Of a stretch of 64,000 nucleotides of DNA, positions 15,635 through 25,734 are shown piece by piece. Location of the stretch: NCBI GenBank assembly GCA_016208305.1, contig JACQYI010000036.1:1-64000 (forward strand). Direction: 5' to 3'. Each line of letters opens with the position of its first letter. Position 1 is the first letter of the stretch. The position numbers and the translations under genes were made by a program. Origin of the DNA: Oscillatoriophycideae cyanobacterium NC_groundwater_1537_Pr4_S-0.65um_50_18 (GTDB lineage: Bacteria > Cyanobacteriota > Cyanobacteriia > Elainellales > Elainellaceae). Below the pieces are notes generated by a model. It searched no databases. It was not told the DNA's origin and worked only from the letters and a program-made list of their open reading frames with translations.

Positions 15635-17053
15635 TTAGCAGTCGTAATACAGCTCAAACTCGTAAGGGTGAGGTAGTTTGCTCAGAGGCCGTACCTCATC
15701 ATCCATCTTCATCTTGACCCAGTTGTAGATAAAGTCCTCAGGGAAAACGCCCCCTGCGGTCAAGAAGTCATGATCGTTTTCCAGGTTTGCCAAAGCTTCA
15801 CCCAGATTGGCTGGAGCCTTAGGCACCTTCGCTAGTTCTGCGGGAGACATTTCATAAATGTCTACATCTAGGGGTTCACCAGGATCAATCTGATTCTTGA
15901 TGCCATCTAAGCCTGCACAAAGCATAGAAGCAAAGGTGAGGTAGGGGTTGCTAGAAGCATCAGGACAACGGAACTCTAGTCGCTTTGCTTTTGGGTTAGT
16001 CCCAGATAACGGAATTCGGATAGATGCAGAGCGGTTTCCGGCAGAGTAGGCTAGGTTAACCGGAGCCTCAAAACCTGGAACCAGACGCTTGTAGGAGTTG
16101 ACTGTGGGGTTGGTAAACGCCAGCAGCGACTTGGCATGTTTGATCAGACCCCCAATAAACCAGAGAGCCGTTTGGCTCAAGCCAGCATATTTGTCACCTG
16201 CAAACAAAGGCTGTCCGTCTTTCCAGATAGACATGTGGGAGTGCATGCCGGTGCCGTTGTCATCATGAATTGGCTTGGGCATGAAGGTTGCCGTTTTGCC
16301 GTACTTGCGTGCCACGTTCTTGACCACATACTTATAGGTCATCACGTAATCCGCTGCATGAACCAGGTCAGAGAAGCGAATTCCTAGCTCACACTGGCCA
16401 CCGCCAGCAACTTCATGGTGGTGCTTCTCGATGGGTACACCACACTTGGCCATCGTCAACAGCATCTCGGTGCGAATGTCTTGCAGCATGTCTGAAGGGG
16501 CAACAGGGAAGTAGCCACGCTTCTTACCAATCTTGTAGCCAAGGCTGCCCTCTTTGCCTGAGTTCCAATGTCCTTCATCTGAATCAATGAAGAAATAGCT
16601 CTCATGGCCAGACTGCCCATACTCAATGCTGTCAAAGATAAAGAACTCTGGCTCAGGGCCACAGTAAACCTTGTCGCCAACTCCGGTAGAGATGAGATAG
16701 TCGATCGCCTTTTGAGCAATCGATCGCGGATCTCTCTCATAGAGCTGACCTGTACGGGGATCAACGATCGTACACACCATGCTGAGGGTGGGTTCCGACA
16801 TGAAGGGGTCCATCCAGGCAGTGGTGGGGTCAGGCACCATCGCCATGTCTGAGTTCTGAATGGATTTCCAGCCCTTGATGCTGGAACCATCGAAAGCGAC
16901 ACCGCCAGAATTGATGAAAGAATCTGCCTCAATTAGGCTCTTGTGAAATGTGCAGTGCTGCCAGATACCCAGCAGGTCAACGAACTTTAAATCAATTAGT
17001 TCAATGCCCTGCTCGTCAATCATCGTGAGGATTTCTTGTGCAGTCTCAGGCAT
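15635..17053 (-). CDS. glnA: Glutamine synthetase type I
   Basis: The 472-residue enzyme joins ammonium to glutamate using ATP and is the main entry point of nitrogen in cyanobacteria. Family blocks are [19 protein letters not shown], the [16 protein letters not shown]/metal segment, [17 protein letters not shown] and the C-terminal region with Y in [11 protein letters not shown], the site equivalent to the adenylylated tyrosine in enteric enzymes. Cyanobacterial GlnA is instead controlled by small inactivating factors; no gif gene is seen in the window. The long leader contains a putative NtcA promoter. Confidence 0.98.
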   Translation of the reverse strand: MPETAQEILTMIDEQGIELIDLKFVDLLGIWQHCTFHKSLIEADSFINSGGVAFDGSSIKGWKSIQNSDMAMVPDPTTAWMDPFMSEPTLSMVCTIVDPRTGQLYERDPRSIAQKAIDYLISTGVGDKVYCGPEPEFFIFDSIEYGQSGHESYFFIDSDEGHWNSGKEGSLGYKIGKKRGYFPVAPSDMLQDIRTEMLLTMAKCGVPIEKHHHEVAGGGQCELGIRFSDLVHAADYVMTYKYVVKNVARKYGKTATFMPKPIHDDNGTGMHSHMSIWKDGQPLFAGDKYAGLSQTALWFIGGLIKHAKSLLAFTNPTVNSYKRLVPGFEAPVNLAYSAGNRSASIRIPLSGTNPKAKRLEFRCPDASSNPYLTFASMLCAGLDGIKNQIDPGEPLDVDIYEMSPAELAKVPKAPANLGEALANLENDHDFLTAGGVFPEDFIYNWVKMKMDDEVRPLSKLPHPYEFELYYDC

Positions 17054-17289
17054 TCGTTACTCCTTAACTAGTTGCGGCACTTCTCGAACGGGGAACTTGA
17101 ACAGAACAAGAGACGGTGGCGGATCTAATGACAACTGCAATCTGAGGCCAGATTTCTAGGAGCTAGATTTCTAGGGCTAGAGCGCGCGATCACTATTGAG
17201 CAACTCAACTCTTGCAAAAGCCTTTCCTGAAAAGGGTTATCGAATCAACTAACGCCTTTTTAAGGTCAAGGCATAAGTAGAGCTGAATA

Positions 17290-17332
17290 ATAATATGTAT
17301 AGCGTTGATCTGCGTTTTGTATCCATTAACAC
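17290..17332 (-). promoter_or_regulatory. Putative NtcA-type promoter of glnA
   Basis: On the minus strand GTG-N8-TAC (17332-17319) is one base from the NtcA consensus GTA-N8-TAC. It is followed after 23 bp by TATTAT (17295-17290), which fits TAN3T. This spacing is the class II NtcA-activated layout. The leader to the glnA ATG would be about 230 nt. Confidence 0.5.
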
Positions 17333-17551
17333 CAAATCTTAAGCGATCGCAACAAACTTCGATTCTAGATTTGAGCAAACCTATGCTTCTCTGCGATCGA
17401 TCGCACCCTCTGCTTAATAAATCCTGACAAGGAGAGCCATTTACTCAGGTCAAATTGGGTAAGGGCATCGTGATAAACTGAAGAGCAACGCTGTAAGACA
17501 GAAAATACTTAGAATTCACACATTAGTAAGGCTGTTGGGAGATTAGATTTC

Positions 17552-18061
17552 ATGCGGGATGCGGTGACCAGTCTGATTAAGAACTACGACAGTACAGGTC
17601 GATACCTCGATCGGAACGCTTTGGATGACCTGAAATCCTACTTTAATTCCGGTCTGGCGAGGGTACAGGCGGCAGGTGTAATCAATGGTAACGCGGCGGC
17701 GATCGTCAAGCAGGCAGGTCTTCAGCTATTTGAGCAGGTGCCAGAGCTGATTCGTCCGGGCGGCAATGCCTATACGACTCGCCGCTATGCAGCTTGTCTG
17801 CGAGATATGGACTATTACCTCCGCTATGCCAGCTATGCTCTTGTGGCGGGCAACATGGATGTCCTAAACGAGCGCGTGCTACAAGGATTGCGAGAAACCT
17901 ACAACTCCTTGGGCGTGCCGATTGGCCCTACGGTCGTAGGAATCCAGATCATGAAGGACATTGTTAAAGAGCAGGTTGCAGCCGCAGGCATCACAGATAC
18001 CGCTATGGTTGACCAACCCTTTGACTACATCACGCGAGAACTGAGCGAACAGGACATCTAA
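17552..18061 (+). CDS. apcF: Allophycocyanin beta-18 subunit
   Basis: The 169-residue protein is a phycobiliprotein. The chromophore cysteine lies in RRYAACLRDMDYYLRYA and the PELIRPGGNAYTTRR block surrounds the bilin site. Length (169 against about 161 for ApcB), the MRDAVTSLIKNYDSTGRYLDRNA start and the C-terminal DQPFDYITRELSE identify it as ApcF, the beta-like subunit that sits next to the ApcE terminal emitter in the phycobilisome core. It is monocistronic, as is usual for apcF, and is followed by a strong terminator. Confidence 0.95.
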   Translation: MRDAVTSLIKNYDSTGRYLDRNALDDLKSYFNSGLARVQAAGVINGNAAAIVKQAGLQLFEQVPELIRPGGNAYTTRRYAACLRDMDYYLRYASYALVAGNMDVLNERVLQGLRETYNSLGVPIGPTVVGIQIMKDIVKEQVAAAGITDTAMVDQPFDYITRELSEQDI

Positions 18062-18088
18062 GAGTTAACCTGTTAAGCTTCGAGCATC

Positions 18089-18120
18089 AAAAAAGGGGCG
18101 TCTATCATGCCCCTTTTTTT
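18089..18120 (+). terminator. Rho-independent terminator of apcF
   Basis: AAAAGGGGC and GCCCCTTTT pair across a 9-nt loop and are followed by a run of T residues, 28 bp after the stop codon. Confidence 0.9.
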
Positions 18121-18190
18121 AATGCTTTTTAGCCAAGGCCGCTGAAGTAAATAGCTTGGTAAGCCAGACTAGCAGACTATAGCTAGCAGG

Positions 18191-20035
18191 CTATAGGTAA
18201 TAGCGCACTGTCGTCACGACCCGGCTTCTCTTCGATCGCAGCCCCAGCCGCAAAAAGATTGAGGTTTGGTTGTGTAAAAAGCCCTCCCACCAGTTTCGAG
18301 TCACAAAGCCTGGAATAATAATGGTCGAGAAAATGCCAGGATGCTCTGCCTCATAGTCCTGAATAAATTTCAGCAGTGGCTCAGCCAGCGATCGATAGGG
18401 CGAGTCTAAAATGACCAGTGGAATATCAGATTCAAGCTGCTGCCAGCGTTGCTGTAAGCTGGCATGATCGGTTGAGCCGGTATCGACATGAACCGCTACA
18501 ATTTCATCGGCAATTAGCCGCGCATAGTCTAGAGCTTCGATTGTGCCTTGATGGAGTTGACCGACCAAGACCACCGCTGGATGGGTGACAACTTCGACCT
18601 TAGGGCGAGGAATATAGCTCCGTGGCGGTAGCCCTTCAATACTGAGTCGCCTTGCCACATAGCGGTAGTGCCTGCGAATTGAGAGAAACAAATAGACCAC
18701 CAGCGGAATAGCGATTACCACCATCCAGGCACCTAGCAAAAACTTCGTGAGCACGATCGTGATTAGCACGACGGTTGTCACCACGGCTCCCAACCCATTA
18801 ATGATGGCGCTCGATCGCCACCCCGCAGTCCTTTCATTGAGCCAGTGGCGCACCATACCTGCTTGAGACAGCGTAAATGAGGTAAACACGCCCACTGCAT
18901 AGAGCGGAATGACGGCATTCGTTTGCCCCTGAAACACAATAATCAGGAAGCCTGCACAGAGGCTCAGCAAAATAATGCCGTTGGAGTAAACCAAGCGATC
19001 GCCCAGCAACGAAAGCTGGCGGGGCAAAAACCCATCTCGCGCTATGAAATAACACAGCCGGGGAAAGTCTGCAAAGCTTGTATTAGCAGCCAGCAGCAAA
19101 ATTAGCAGGGTTGCGATCTGGATAAAGTAGTAGGCCGGATTGCTATCACCCAAAATTTGCCGACCGAGCTGCGACACTACCGTCTGCCCTTCCTCTGGCA
19201 TGATGTGATAGCTGTGCGCTAAATACGTGATCCCCAGAAACATCGTGCCTAGAATTGCACCCATTGCCAAAAGCGTGCTGCGGGCGTTCTTCCATTCAGG
19301 AGGCTTAAAGGCCATCACCCCATCAGAAATAGCCTCTACTCCAGTCAAGGCAGTACATCCTGCCGAGAAAGCCTTCAGCACAAAAAACAGTCCCAATGAT
19401 TCTGTCACTGGCGCTTGAGGATAGTCAGGTGCAACATATCCTGTTGCCTGTTTCAAGAAGCCCAGACCGATGAGAATAAAAACGCTAACGACAAAGGTAT
19501 AAGTTGGGAGCATGAACAAATTGCCTGACTCCCGCAACCCGCGCAGGTTGGCTAGCATCACCAGGAAAATAAACAGGAGGCATAGCTCAACGGTATAGGG
19601 CTGAAGAGCGGGAACGGCAGAAGTGAGTGCTGCTGTTCCTGCTGAGATGCTGACTGTAACGGTGAGGATATAGTCAATCATCAGAGAAGCCCCAGCCACC
19701 AGCCCTGGCACTAAACCTAAATTCTCGCGCGCTACGATATAGGAGCCGCCGCCTTGTGGATAGGCTTTAATTGTCTGCCGATAGGATAAGATCACGATCG
19801 CCAGCAGGGCAATAATAGCGATAGCAATCGGTTGAGACAGCGATAGAGCACCGCTTCCGGCCATCACTAGCACCAGCAAAATTTCTTCGGTTGCATAAGC
19901 AACTGAGGATAGCGCGTCAGAGGAAAGGACTGCCAGTCCTGCCGCTCGACTCAGGCGTTCTTCAGCGTGAGCTGAAGTGGGGAGCGATCGCCCGATCAGA
20001 AGGTTCTTTAGCCCAGAATAAAGGGACATTGACAA
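18191..20035 (-). CDS. APC family permease (KimA-like)
   Basis: The 614-residue integral membrane protein has about 12 hydrophobic helices over residues 30-460 and a soluble C-terminal domain. The LSSDALSSVAYATEEILLVL start, YPQGGGSYIVARENLG block and C-terminal VHVDTGSTDHASLQQRW region match the group of APC-superfamily transporters that includes the KimA (YdaO) potassium importer of Bacillus. The C-terminal domain resembles a universal-stress-like fold that in KimA contributes to cytosolic regulation. Potassium or amino-acid transport are both possible; potassium is the better guess. There is no operon partner. Confidence 0.82.
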   Translation of the reverse strand: MSMSLYSGLKNLLIGRSLPTSAHAEERLSRAAGLAVLSSDALSSVAYATEEILLVLVMAGSGALSLSQPIAIAIIALLAIVILSYRQTIKAYPQGGGSYIVARENLGLVPGLVAGASLMIDYILTVTVSISAGTAALTSAVPALQPYTVELCLLFIFLVMLANLRGLRESGNLFMLPTYTFVVSVFILIGLGFLKQATGYVAPDYPQAPVTESLGLFFVLKAFSAGCTALTGVEAISDGVMAFKPPEWKNARSTLLAMGAILGTMFLGITYLAHSYHIMPEEGQTVVSQLGRQILGDSNPAYYFIQIATLLILLLAANTSFADFPRLCYFIARDGFLPRQLSLLGDRLVYSNGIILLSLCAGFLIIVFQGQTNAVIPLYAVGVFTSFTLSQAGMVRHWLNERTAGWRSSAIINGLGAVVTTVVLITIVLTKFLLGAWMVVIAIPLVVYLFLSIRRHYRYVARRLSIEGLPPRSYIPRPKVEVVTHPAVVLVGQLHQGTIEALDYARLIADEIVAVHVDTGSTDHASLQQRWQQLESDIPLVILDSPYRSLAEPLLKFIQDYEAEHPGIFSTIIIPGFVTRNWWEGFLHNQTSIFLRLGLRSKRSRVVTTVRYYL

Positions 20036-20273
20036 TGCACCTAGTATAGGTTGTGTTTCAAAGTCGTTTATTTTTTGAAAGGGGCTTTCAGCTTAGCTTT
20101 CAAAAGAATAAACGGCAGCTTCAAAGCAATGCTGGGTCGTCAATAGCAGGGTAAGCCCCAACATGCTTTAACGATCATAGAGGGATATGGTTCATACGCT
20201 GGGAGTTGCGCTAGAGCAATTCGCCTGACCTTAAGCATTTCCACCCATCACTTCCGCACTTGCATAAGCCGAC

Positions 20274-21422
20274 ATGATCCCAATCATCACAACACTACCG
20301 CTACTCCAGATGGCTTCTGGCGATCGCCTCTTCTTGCAGGTCTATAAATTCATAGGCACAAAGCCAGGACGAAAAGTCTACCTGCAATCCAATTTGCATG
20401 GAGCCGAGCTGACCGGAAATGCGGTGATTCATCAGCTTATGCAGTGGTTAGGCAGCTTAGAACCTACTCAGCTTGCTGGAGAAATCTGGCTGGTGCCGCT
20501 GTGCAATCCTCTAGGAACCAACACGCGCAGCCATCACTTTTCGCCAGGACGGTTTGATGCCTACAGCGGCGAAAACTGGAATCGTATCTTTTGGGAATAT
20601 CAGCCGAATGTCGAGGATCTGACGGCTTTCGCCCAATCGCAAATGGAGTGCGATCGCCCCACAATTGAGCAAAACTACCGCGATCGGATGTGGGCAAGCT
20701 TTGAGAAACTTGCTGCACCCTTAAAAGCTCCTAGCGGTCAGCCCTTTTGCGATCACTATCGTTTTTTGCTCCAGTCTCTCTGTCTGGATGCCCATTACGT
20801 GATTGACCTGCACACTTCTTCTGATCAGGGTCTGACCTACCTCTACTATTTTCGCAATCGTCAGACTAGCGCCCGCCTATTTATGCTGCCTCTTGGCATC
20901 TTGCTAGATGAATATGCAGGCGGAGCTTTTGACGAAGCCTTTATCAAGCCCTGGCTGGCGCTCGAAGACTGCTTTGCCCAACTGGGGCGCAAAATTCAGT
21001 TTGAGATTGAAGCCTGGACGCTAGAGCTAGGCTCAGCGATGCAGATTGATGCCGGAACCGTCGATCGCGGCGTTCAGGCAGTGAAAAATTATTTGTTGCA
21101 AAAGGGAATCCTTCGGGTTCCGGCTGCGCCGACCCCCATGCCCTCGATCGCCACCATGAAGCTAGTTGCCAGTAGCCAAATGAAGAAATACTATGCGCCT
21201 ATGGGCGGTATGGTGCAAGCTAGAGTGGCCTTGGGGAAAACTGTAGAAGCGGGGCAGCGCCTCTATCAAATTCTTAGCTTCAACAAAGGCTTGAATCAGG
21301 GCAGCGAAACAGAGCAGATGCCTACCGTTTTGGACATCTGTGCTGAGCAATCCGGCATCGTTTACGACGTATCGATTAATCATGCAGTCAACCAGGGAGA
21401 ATATGTGTTGGGTATCCTGTAG
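20274..21422 (+). CDS. Succinylglutamate desuccinylase/aspartoacylase family protein
   Basis: The 382-residue protein is a zinc-dependent M14-like deacylase. The zinc ligands H42 and E45 lie in NLHGAELTG and a third histidine in VIDLHTSSDQG. The catalytic glutamate is probably that in WTLELGS. It should hydrolyse an N-acyl amino acid or a related amide; the substrate is not predictable from the sequence. The C-terminal ~100 residues look like the barrel domain common in this family. It is followed by era on the same strand after 75 bp, though a shared function is not obvious. Confidence 0.85.
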   Translation: MIPIITTLPLLQMASGDRLFLQVYKFIGTKPGRKVYLQSNLHGAELTGNAVIHQLMQWLGSLEPTQLAGEIWLVPLCNPLGTNTRSHHFSPGRFDAYSGENWNRIFWEYQPNVEDLTAFAQSQMECDRPTIEQNYRDRMWASFEKLAAPLKAPSGQPFCDHYRFLLQSLCLDAHYVIDLHTSSDQGLTYLYYFRNRQTSARLFMLPLGILLDEYAGGAFDEAFIKPWLALEDCFAQLGRKIQFEIEAWTLELGSAMQIDAGTVDRGVQAVKNYLLQKGILRVPAAPTPMPSIATMKLVASSQMKKYYAPMGGMVQARVALGKTVEAGQRLYQILSFNKGLNQGSETEQMPTVLDICAEQSGIVYDVSINHAVNQGEYVLGIL

Positions 21423-21497
21423 AGGCTGATGATTAAAGATTGGCGATCGCATCGTAAGATTGACATCCAAGCTAGATTCCTATTGCATCTGTAGTTC

Positions 21498-22436
21498 ATG
21501 AATTTCGACTACGCAGAAAACACGCTGATTCCGATCGCCCCACCGGGTTTCAAATCCGGCTTTGTGGGCATTATCGGTCGTCCCAATGTCGGCAAATCCA
21601 CGCTGATGAATTACTTGGTGGGTCAAAAGATCGCCATTACCTCACCTGTGGCTCAAACGACGCGGAACCGACTACGAGGAATTCTGACAACGCCAGAAGC
21701 ACAAATTATCTTTGTCGATACGCCCGGAATTCATAAGCCGCATCATCAGTTGGGGCAGGTATTGGTCAAAAATGCTCGCATTGCCATCAGCTCTGTTGAT
21801 GTGCTGCTGTTTGTGGTGGACGGCACTGTAGAGGCAGGCGGCGGCGATCGCTTCATTGTAGAGCTGCTGACCCGCGCCGAGGTTCCTATTATTTTGGGCA
21901 TCAACAAAGCCGATCAACAGCCCGGTAATGCCCCCTGGATAGACGAAAGCTATTCTCAGCTTGCCCAAGAGCAAAATTGGCTGACGGCAAAATTTTCGGC
22001 TCTGACAGGCGATGGGCTAGAAAATCTGCAAACTCAGCTGATCGATCGCCTCGATCCGGGGCCTTACTACTACCCACCTGACCTGGTGACCGATCAACCT
22101 GAGCGGTTCATCATGGGTGAGCTGATTCGAGAACAAATTCTGCTGCTGACCCACGAAGAAGTCCCTCATTCGGTCGCGATCGCCATTGACCAAGTTGAAG
22201 AAGATCCAGACATCACCCGCATCCTGGCCACAATCCACGTTGAGCGAGATTCTCAGAAAGGCATTGTGATTGGCAAGGGGGGCAGCATGTTGAAAGCGAT
22301 CGGTACCGCAGCCCGCCAGCAAATTGCCAAGCTGGTGATGGGCAAGGTCTATCTTGAGCTTTTTGTCAAAGTCCAACCCAAGTGGCGGCAGTCTCGCACA
22401 AGGCTAGCTGAGTTAGGCTACCGCGTAGAAGAGTAG
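21498..22436 (+). CDS. era: GTPase Era
   Basis: The 312 residues comprise a Ras-like GTPase domain with G1 GRPNVGKST (27-35), G3 DTPG, G4 NKAD and G5 SALTG, and a C-terminal KH RNA-binding domain marked by VERDSQKGIVIGKGGSMLKAIG. Era binds the 3' end of 16S rRNA and aids 30S assembly. The N-terminal extension of about 20 residues is slightly longer than in enteric Era. It is downstream of the aspartoacylase-like gene; neither era's usual partners rnc nor recO are present. Confidence 0.97.
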   Translation: MNFDYAENTLIPIAPPGFKSGFVGIIGRPNVGKSTLMNYLVGQKIAITSPVAQTTRNRLRGILTTPEAQIIFVDTPGIHKPHHQLGQVLVKNARIAISSVDVLLFVVDGTVEAGGGDRFIVELLTRAEVPIILGINKADQQPGNAPWIDESYSQLAQEQNWLTAKFSALTGDGLENLQTQLIDRLDPGPYYYPPDLVTDQPERFIMGELIREQILLLTHEEVPHSVAIAIDQVEEDPDITRILATIHVERDSQKGIVIGKGGSMLKAIGTAARQQIAKLVMGKVYLELFVKVQPKWRQSRTRLAELGYRVEE

Positions 22437-22481
22437 AGGGTTTGGGTCAGAGATTAAACGTGAGGGACTATTTGTGAGGGA

Positions 22482-23117
22482 CTATTCCGCAGCCGTACAG
22501 CCAAACAACATATCGGCACGATCGCGAATGGCAGACAGATTGGTGACTAGGCCGCTCTTCAGGCGTTTCTCAATCATGCCGATAGGCATTGTCCGAGGCG
22601 GCAGCACCACAATCATGTAGCAAAGCTCAGTCCAAGCCTCTGCCCTTGTCTCGACTGCGCCTAAGGCTGCCACAGGCTGAAGCGTCCAGCTGCCTGAAAA
22701 CTGCTTAAAGTCGCCTTCGATCATACAAAAATCGATCTGATGGGGGAATTGCTCCACCATATCCAGCACGACGCGAGCGCAAAACTTCAGCTTTAGCAGC
22801 GACTGCGTGCCTACCTGCTCGATGCGGATGCCGCCTTGGGGGTGAGCAATTTTGCAGCTCTTGGTCAAATTGGGAATGAAATCTGCCAAGCGATCGTAGT
22901 CTGTCAGAATTTGCCAAACTTGTTCGATCGAATAAGGAATCTGAATCTTGGCGCAGATCTGGCGCTGTCTACCCTCAGCGCAAACGGTTTGAACCTCTAC
23001 GCCTTGCGCCGACTCAGATAGCGACTCAGGCAAACCAAAAGCTGCGGCGAGTCCATCGTCGATTTCAGCCCCTTCGCCTTCGGTTGTCCACTGATTAAGT
23101 TCGGTATTCATACTCAC
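22482..23117 (-). CDS. SRPBCC family protein (cyclase/dehydrase-like)
   Basis: The 211-residue protein contains a SRPBCC (START/Bet v1-like) domain from about residue 50: QICAKIQIPYSIEQVWQILTDYDRLADFIPNLTKSC is the characteristic opening. The fold forms a hydrophobic ligand pocket. Such cyanobacterial proteins are annotated as cyclase/dehydrase but have no shown enzymatic role. The acidic N-terminal ~45 residues are likely disordered. It converges on era with 45 bp between the stops. Confidence 0.85.
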   Translation of the reverse strand: MSMNTELNQWTTEGEGAEIDDGLAAAFGLPESLSESAQGVEVQTVCAEGRQRQICAKIQIPYSIEQVWQILTDYDRLADFIPNLTKSCKIAHPQGGIRIEQVGTQSLLKLKFCARVVLDMVEQFPHQIDFCMIEGDFKQFSGSWTLQPVAALGAVETRAEAWTELCYMIVVLPPRTMPIGMIEKRLKSGLVTNLSAIRDRADMLFGCTAAE

Positions 23118-23279
23118 CTAGCCTACAAATCTTTAAGCAAGTCAGTCAAGTAGCTGTACGGGGCTTTGTTTAGTTTTTAATTTATTTATTTTGAATTCGT
23201 TGAAAGGTTTCTAAGCGACCTTTGCAGGAAATAAACAAATAGAGAATAAACAAATTTGAAATATCATCTAGCCCATCAG

Positions 23280-25205
23280 TTAAGCAAATATTCCAGGAGA
23301 TTGGGGCAGCGTCAGGGTAAAACAGGTTTCCCAGATAGAGCCAACCGCATGAGGCTGACTGGTGACCGCAATCGTTCCGTTCAAATGCTCCACTAATCCT
23401 TTGACGAGTGCTAGCCCCAACCCCGTTCCCTGGATGGCACGTTGTGTCACCCCATCACCCCGCCGAAACTTATCAAAAATGTGGGGCAATACCTCTGGAA
23501 CGATGCTGTCTCCTAAGTTGCGTAGGCTCAAAATCACTTGGCGCGAGTGGCTTTCACAGACCAGCTTTAGCTCGACGGTACTACCCGGCTCAGAGTATTT
23601 CCTAGCATTGCTCAGCAGCTCTAGCAAAATTCGATTGAGGCTATCTGGATCGGTGTAGATCATACTGGCCTCTTCAGGCAAACTGAGATTGAGGCTTAAA
23701 TTGCGATCGACCCAGCTGGACTCAACAGACTGGACGGCACCCTGAATCAGATAGCGAACATCTATCTTCTGAAGCGGATTATGCGTCGGGTTGACCTCTA
23801 GCTTTCGCAAAGCAAGCAGATCGTTAATCAAATTCGTTTCTTGAGTGCATTGTTGCTCCAAGATATCCAAATATTTACTCTGGCGATCGGGCGGCAAACT
23901 GGCCTGCCGCAGCATCCGAATTGCCAGCGTCATGCTGGTTAAGGGGGTGCGTAACTCATGGCTGACGGTGCTAAGGAATTCTTCCCGCTCTTCGTTAAGC
24001 CGACGAAGTTGCTCGACCTGCTGCCGACTTTTTTCGTAGAGTTTTGCCTGAACTTCTAGGCTTCGCTGAAGTTGCGACGTGCGTTCCTGCACAATGGACT
24101 GAATCTGCTTCAGGGTGCGGGTTTGAATAATGGCTGTACTCAACTGAGCCGCTGCCAGCTTGACAAAGGATAGTTCTTGAGCCGACCATTGGCGCGGCCG
24201 ATCCTGCTGTAGCACAAGACAGCCGAGCACCGTACCCTGGTTTTCTAGAGGCATGAGCAGCAGCGCATCAGAAGGCTTTAGCTTGAAAACAGGCGCGATC
24301 GCCTGGTTAGCATCCGATGCCTCTAAATTTGCAGTCAATAGCGCCTCACTGGCAGGCACAATCACTGGATTGAGTTTGCCAGTGAGCACCTGTTGGCAAA
24401 TGTAGCAATCCGAAGCCCAGAATGGAGAGCTACTCATAGAGGTTACGACCTCTTCGGCCTGCTCTAACCGAGACCACTCAGCCGAAACATTGGCTTTTGT
24501 CTTAGGAATGCCCTCTAGCTTACGGCTCTTATGTAAAGGGTCAGAGTATTTGAATAGCAGCAACATGCCCCGATTTACCTCTAGGGCAGAGGCCGTCCCT
24601 TCAACCGCCAGTCGAAAAATTTCTTCCAGATCCCATTCGTTGCGGATAGCCGTGGTGAGTTGGTCAATCAGCGCCTGATAGCTAACCTGTTGCTGAAGCT
24701 GCCGCTCAAGATGCGCTTGGGAAATCGCGATCGCCACTTGGGGAGAGATAGATTGCATCATTGCTATATCTGATTCTTTCCAAACATAGGGCTGAGAATG
24801 CACCAGAGCAATGACGCCATTGACCTGACCTTTACACTGAGTGCTGACAATCAGAATAGATTTTGATCGCAGGTCGGGTTGAATATCATAGTCTTGAGCA
24901 ATGGCTTGCAAATTGGCGATCGCTAGAAACGCTTGATCCATCCAGTTGGTTGTGTTGACCAGATGCGCCAGCAAGTCCAGTAACTGATCACGCAGTTGCC
25001 CATCCTTGAACCCCCTCGCTAGCCAATGAGGGCAGGTTATGGAACTACTAGGCTGGGGCAAAATCACGCATCCCTCTGCCTTGACGGTTTTACCGATCGC
25101 TTCCGACAAATCCACTAAAGCTTCTTGAGCACTCGTGCTGGTTGAGAGAGCCTGAGTCAAGTGTTGCTTCAAATTGAGTGTAATTTGAGCCACTTTTGGG
25201 TGCAT
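23280..25205 (-). CDS. Sensor histidine kinase with GAF domains
   Basis: About 641 residues from the chosen start. Two GAF-like sensing domains occupy roughly residues 25-180 and 180-370, the second with C-x-x-C near SDCYICQQVL. A coiled coil (RTSQLQRSLEVQAKLYEKSR) leads to HisKA with phospho-acceptor histidine in STVSHELRTPLTSMTLAI, then a HATPase domain (NARKYSEPGS, FDKFRRGDGV, GTGLGLALV). No receiver domain. The frame remains open 110 codons further upstream, but that part looks like translated non-coding sequence, so I place the start at the ATG beginning MHPKVAQITLN; an upstream start cannot be excluded. No response regulator is adjacent. Confidence 0.85.
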   Translation of the reverse strand: MHPKVAQITLNLKQHLTQALSTSTSAQEALVDLSEAIGKTVKAEGCVILPQPSSSITCPHWLARGFKDGQLRDQLLDLLAHLVNTTNWMDQAFLAIANLQAIAQDYDIQPDLRSKSILIVSTQCKGQVNGVIALVHSQPYVWKESDIAMMQSISPQVAIAISQAHLERQLQQQVSYQALIDQLTTAIRNEWDLEEIFRLAVEGTASALEVNRGMLLLFKYSDPLHKSRKLEGIPKTKANVSAEWSRLEQAEEVVTSMSSSPFWASDCYICQQVLTGKLNPVIVPASEALLTANLEASDANQAIAPVFKLKPSDALLLMPLENQGTVLGCLVLQQDRPRQWSAQELSFVKLAAAQLSTAIIQTRTLKQIQSIVQERTSQLQRSLEVQAKLYEKSRQQVEQLRRLNEEREEFLSTVSHELRTPLTSMTLAIRMLRQASLPPDRQSKYLDILEQQCTQETNLINDLLALRKLEVNPTHNPLQKIDVRYLIQGAVQSVESSWVDRNLSLNLSLPEEASMIYTDPDSLNRILLELLSNARKYSEPGSTVELKLVCESHSRQVILSLRNLGDSIVPEVLPHIFDKFRRGDGVTQRAIQGTGLGLALVKGLVEHLNGTIAVTSQPHAVGSIWETCFTLTLPQSPGIFA

Positions 25206-25734
25206 TGGAGAAGCTTCCGCAGAGAAGGGAGGTTGGGATTTCGGAGGACAACCCAGAGGCGATGTTCGTAGATTCAGCCGTCTTATGCGTAAACCTACAG
25301 GCTTAGCTTTTCCTAGAGGCTTCAGTTGGGCTGGGTAACTTGCTTCCATTTCTCGTGACATGGCCGATTGGCGCGTAGAAATTCGATATAGAAACCCTGT
25401 GACGAATTGGGGATTAATCCCTATGATGATGGGATTAGTGCATTCGTTCTGTTGGGCTGAACCTTCTGCCTTTAGATTACTCGGTCTGCAAATCAACGGT
25501 ATCCGTGAATTCTCTACGTTTAACCCAGACTTCACTTTGCCTGAGGTGGGTTTTCAGTAGTGTCAACATCGTTCGCAAGGCAGAGGGAATCAGTCTGTCA
25601 GATCAGCCCTTGTAAAAATCCTGAAAGGTCGATCTGCAGCCATTTTTTTCAATATTTTTTTAGATTTAGACACACTTTTCAGACATAACTTAAACATCCA
25701 GATACACTTGAGCACCCAGATACACTTGAGCACT
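25206..25734. other. Intergenic region between the kinase and HerA-like genes
   Basis: No RNA gene is recognised. The right end carries a tandem duplication described separately. Part may be coding if the kinase starts further upstream. Confidence 0.45.
25698..25733. repeat. 18-bp tandem duplication just before the HerA-like start codon
   Basis: Two perfect copies of CCAGATACACTTGAGCAC lie head to tail and end one base before the ATG. Each contains TTG in the gene's frame. The duplication displaces any upstream ribosome-binding site. Confidence 0.9.

Noticed and set aside
25206-25535. Extended N-terminus of the GAF histidine kinase
   Set aside because: The extra 110 residues look like translated non-coding DNA and lack domain character, though an upstream start cannot be fully excluded.
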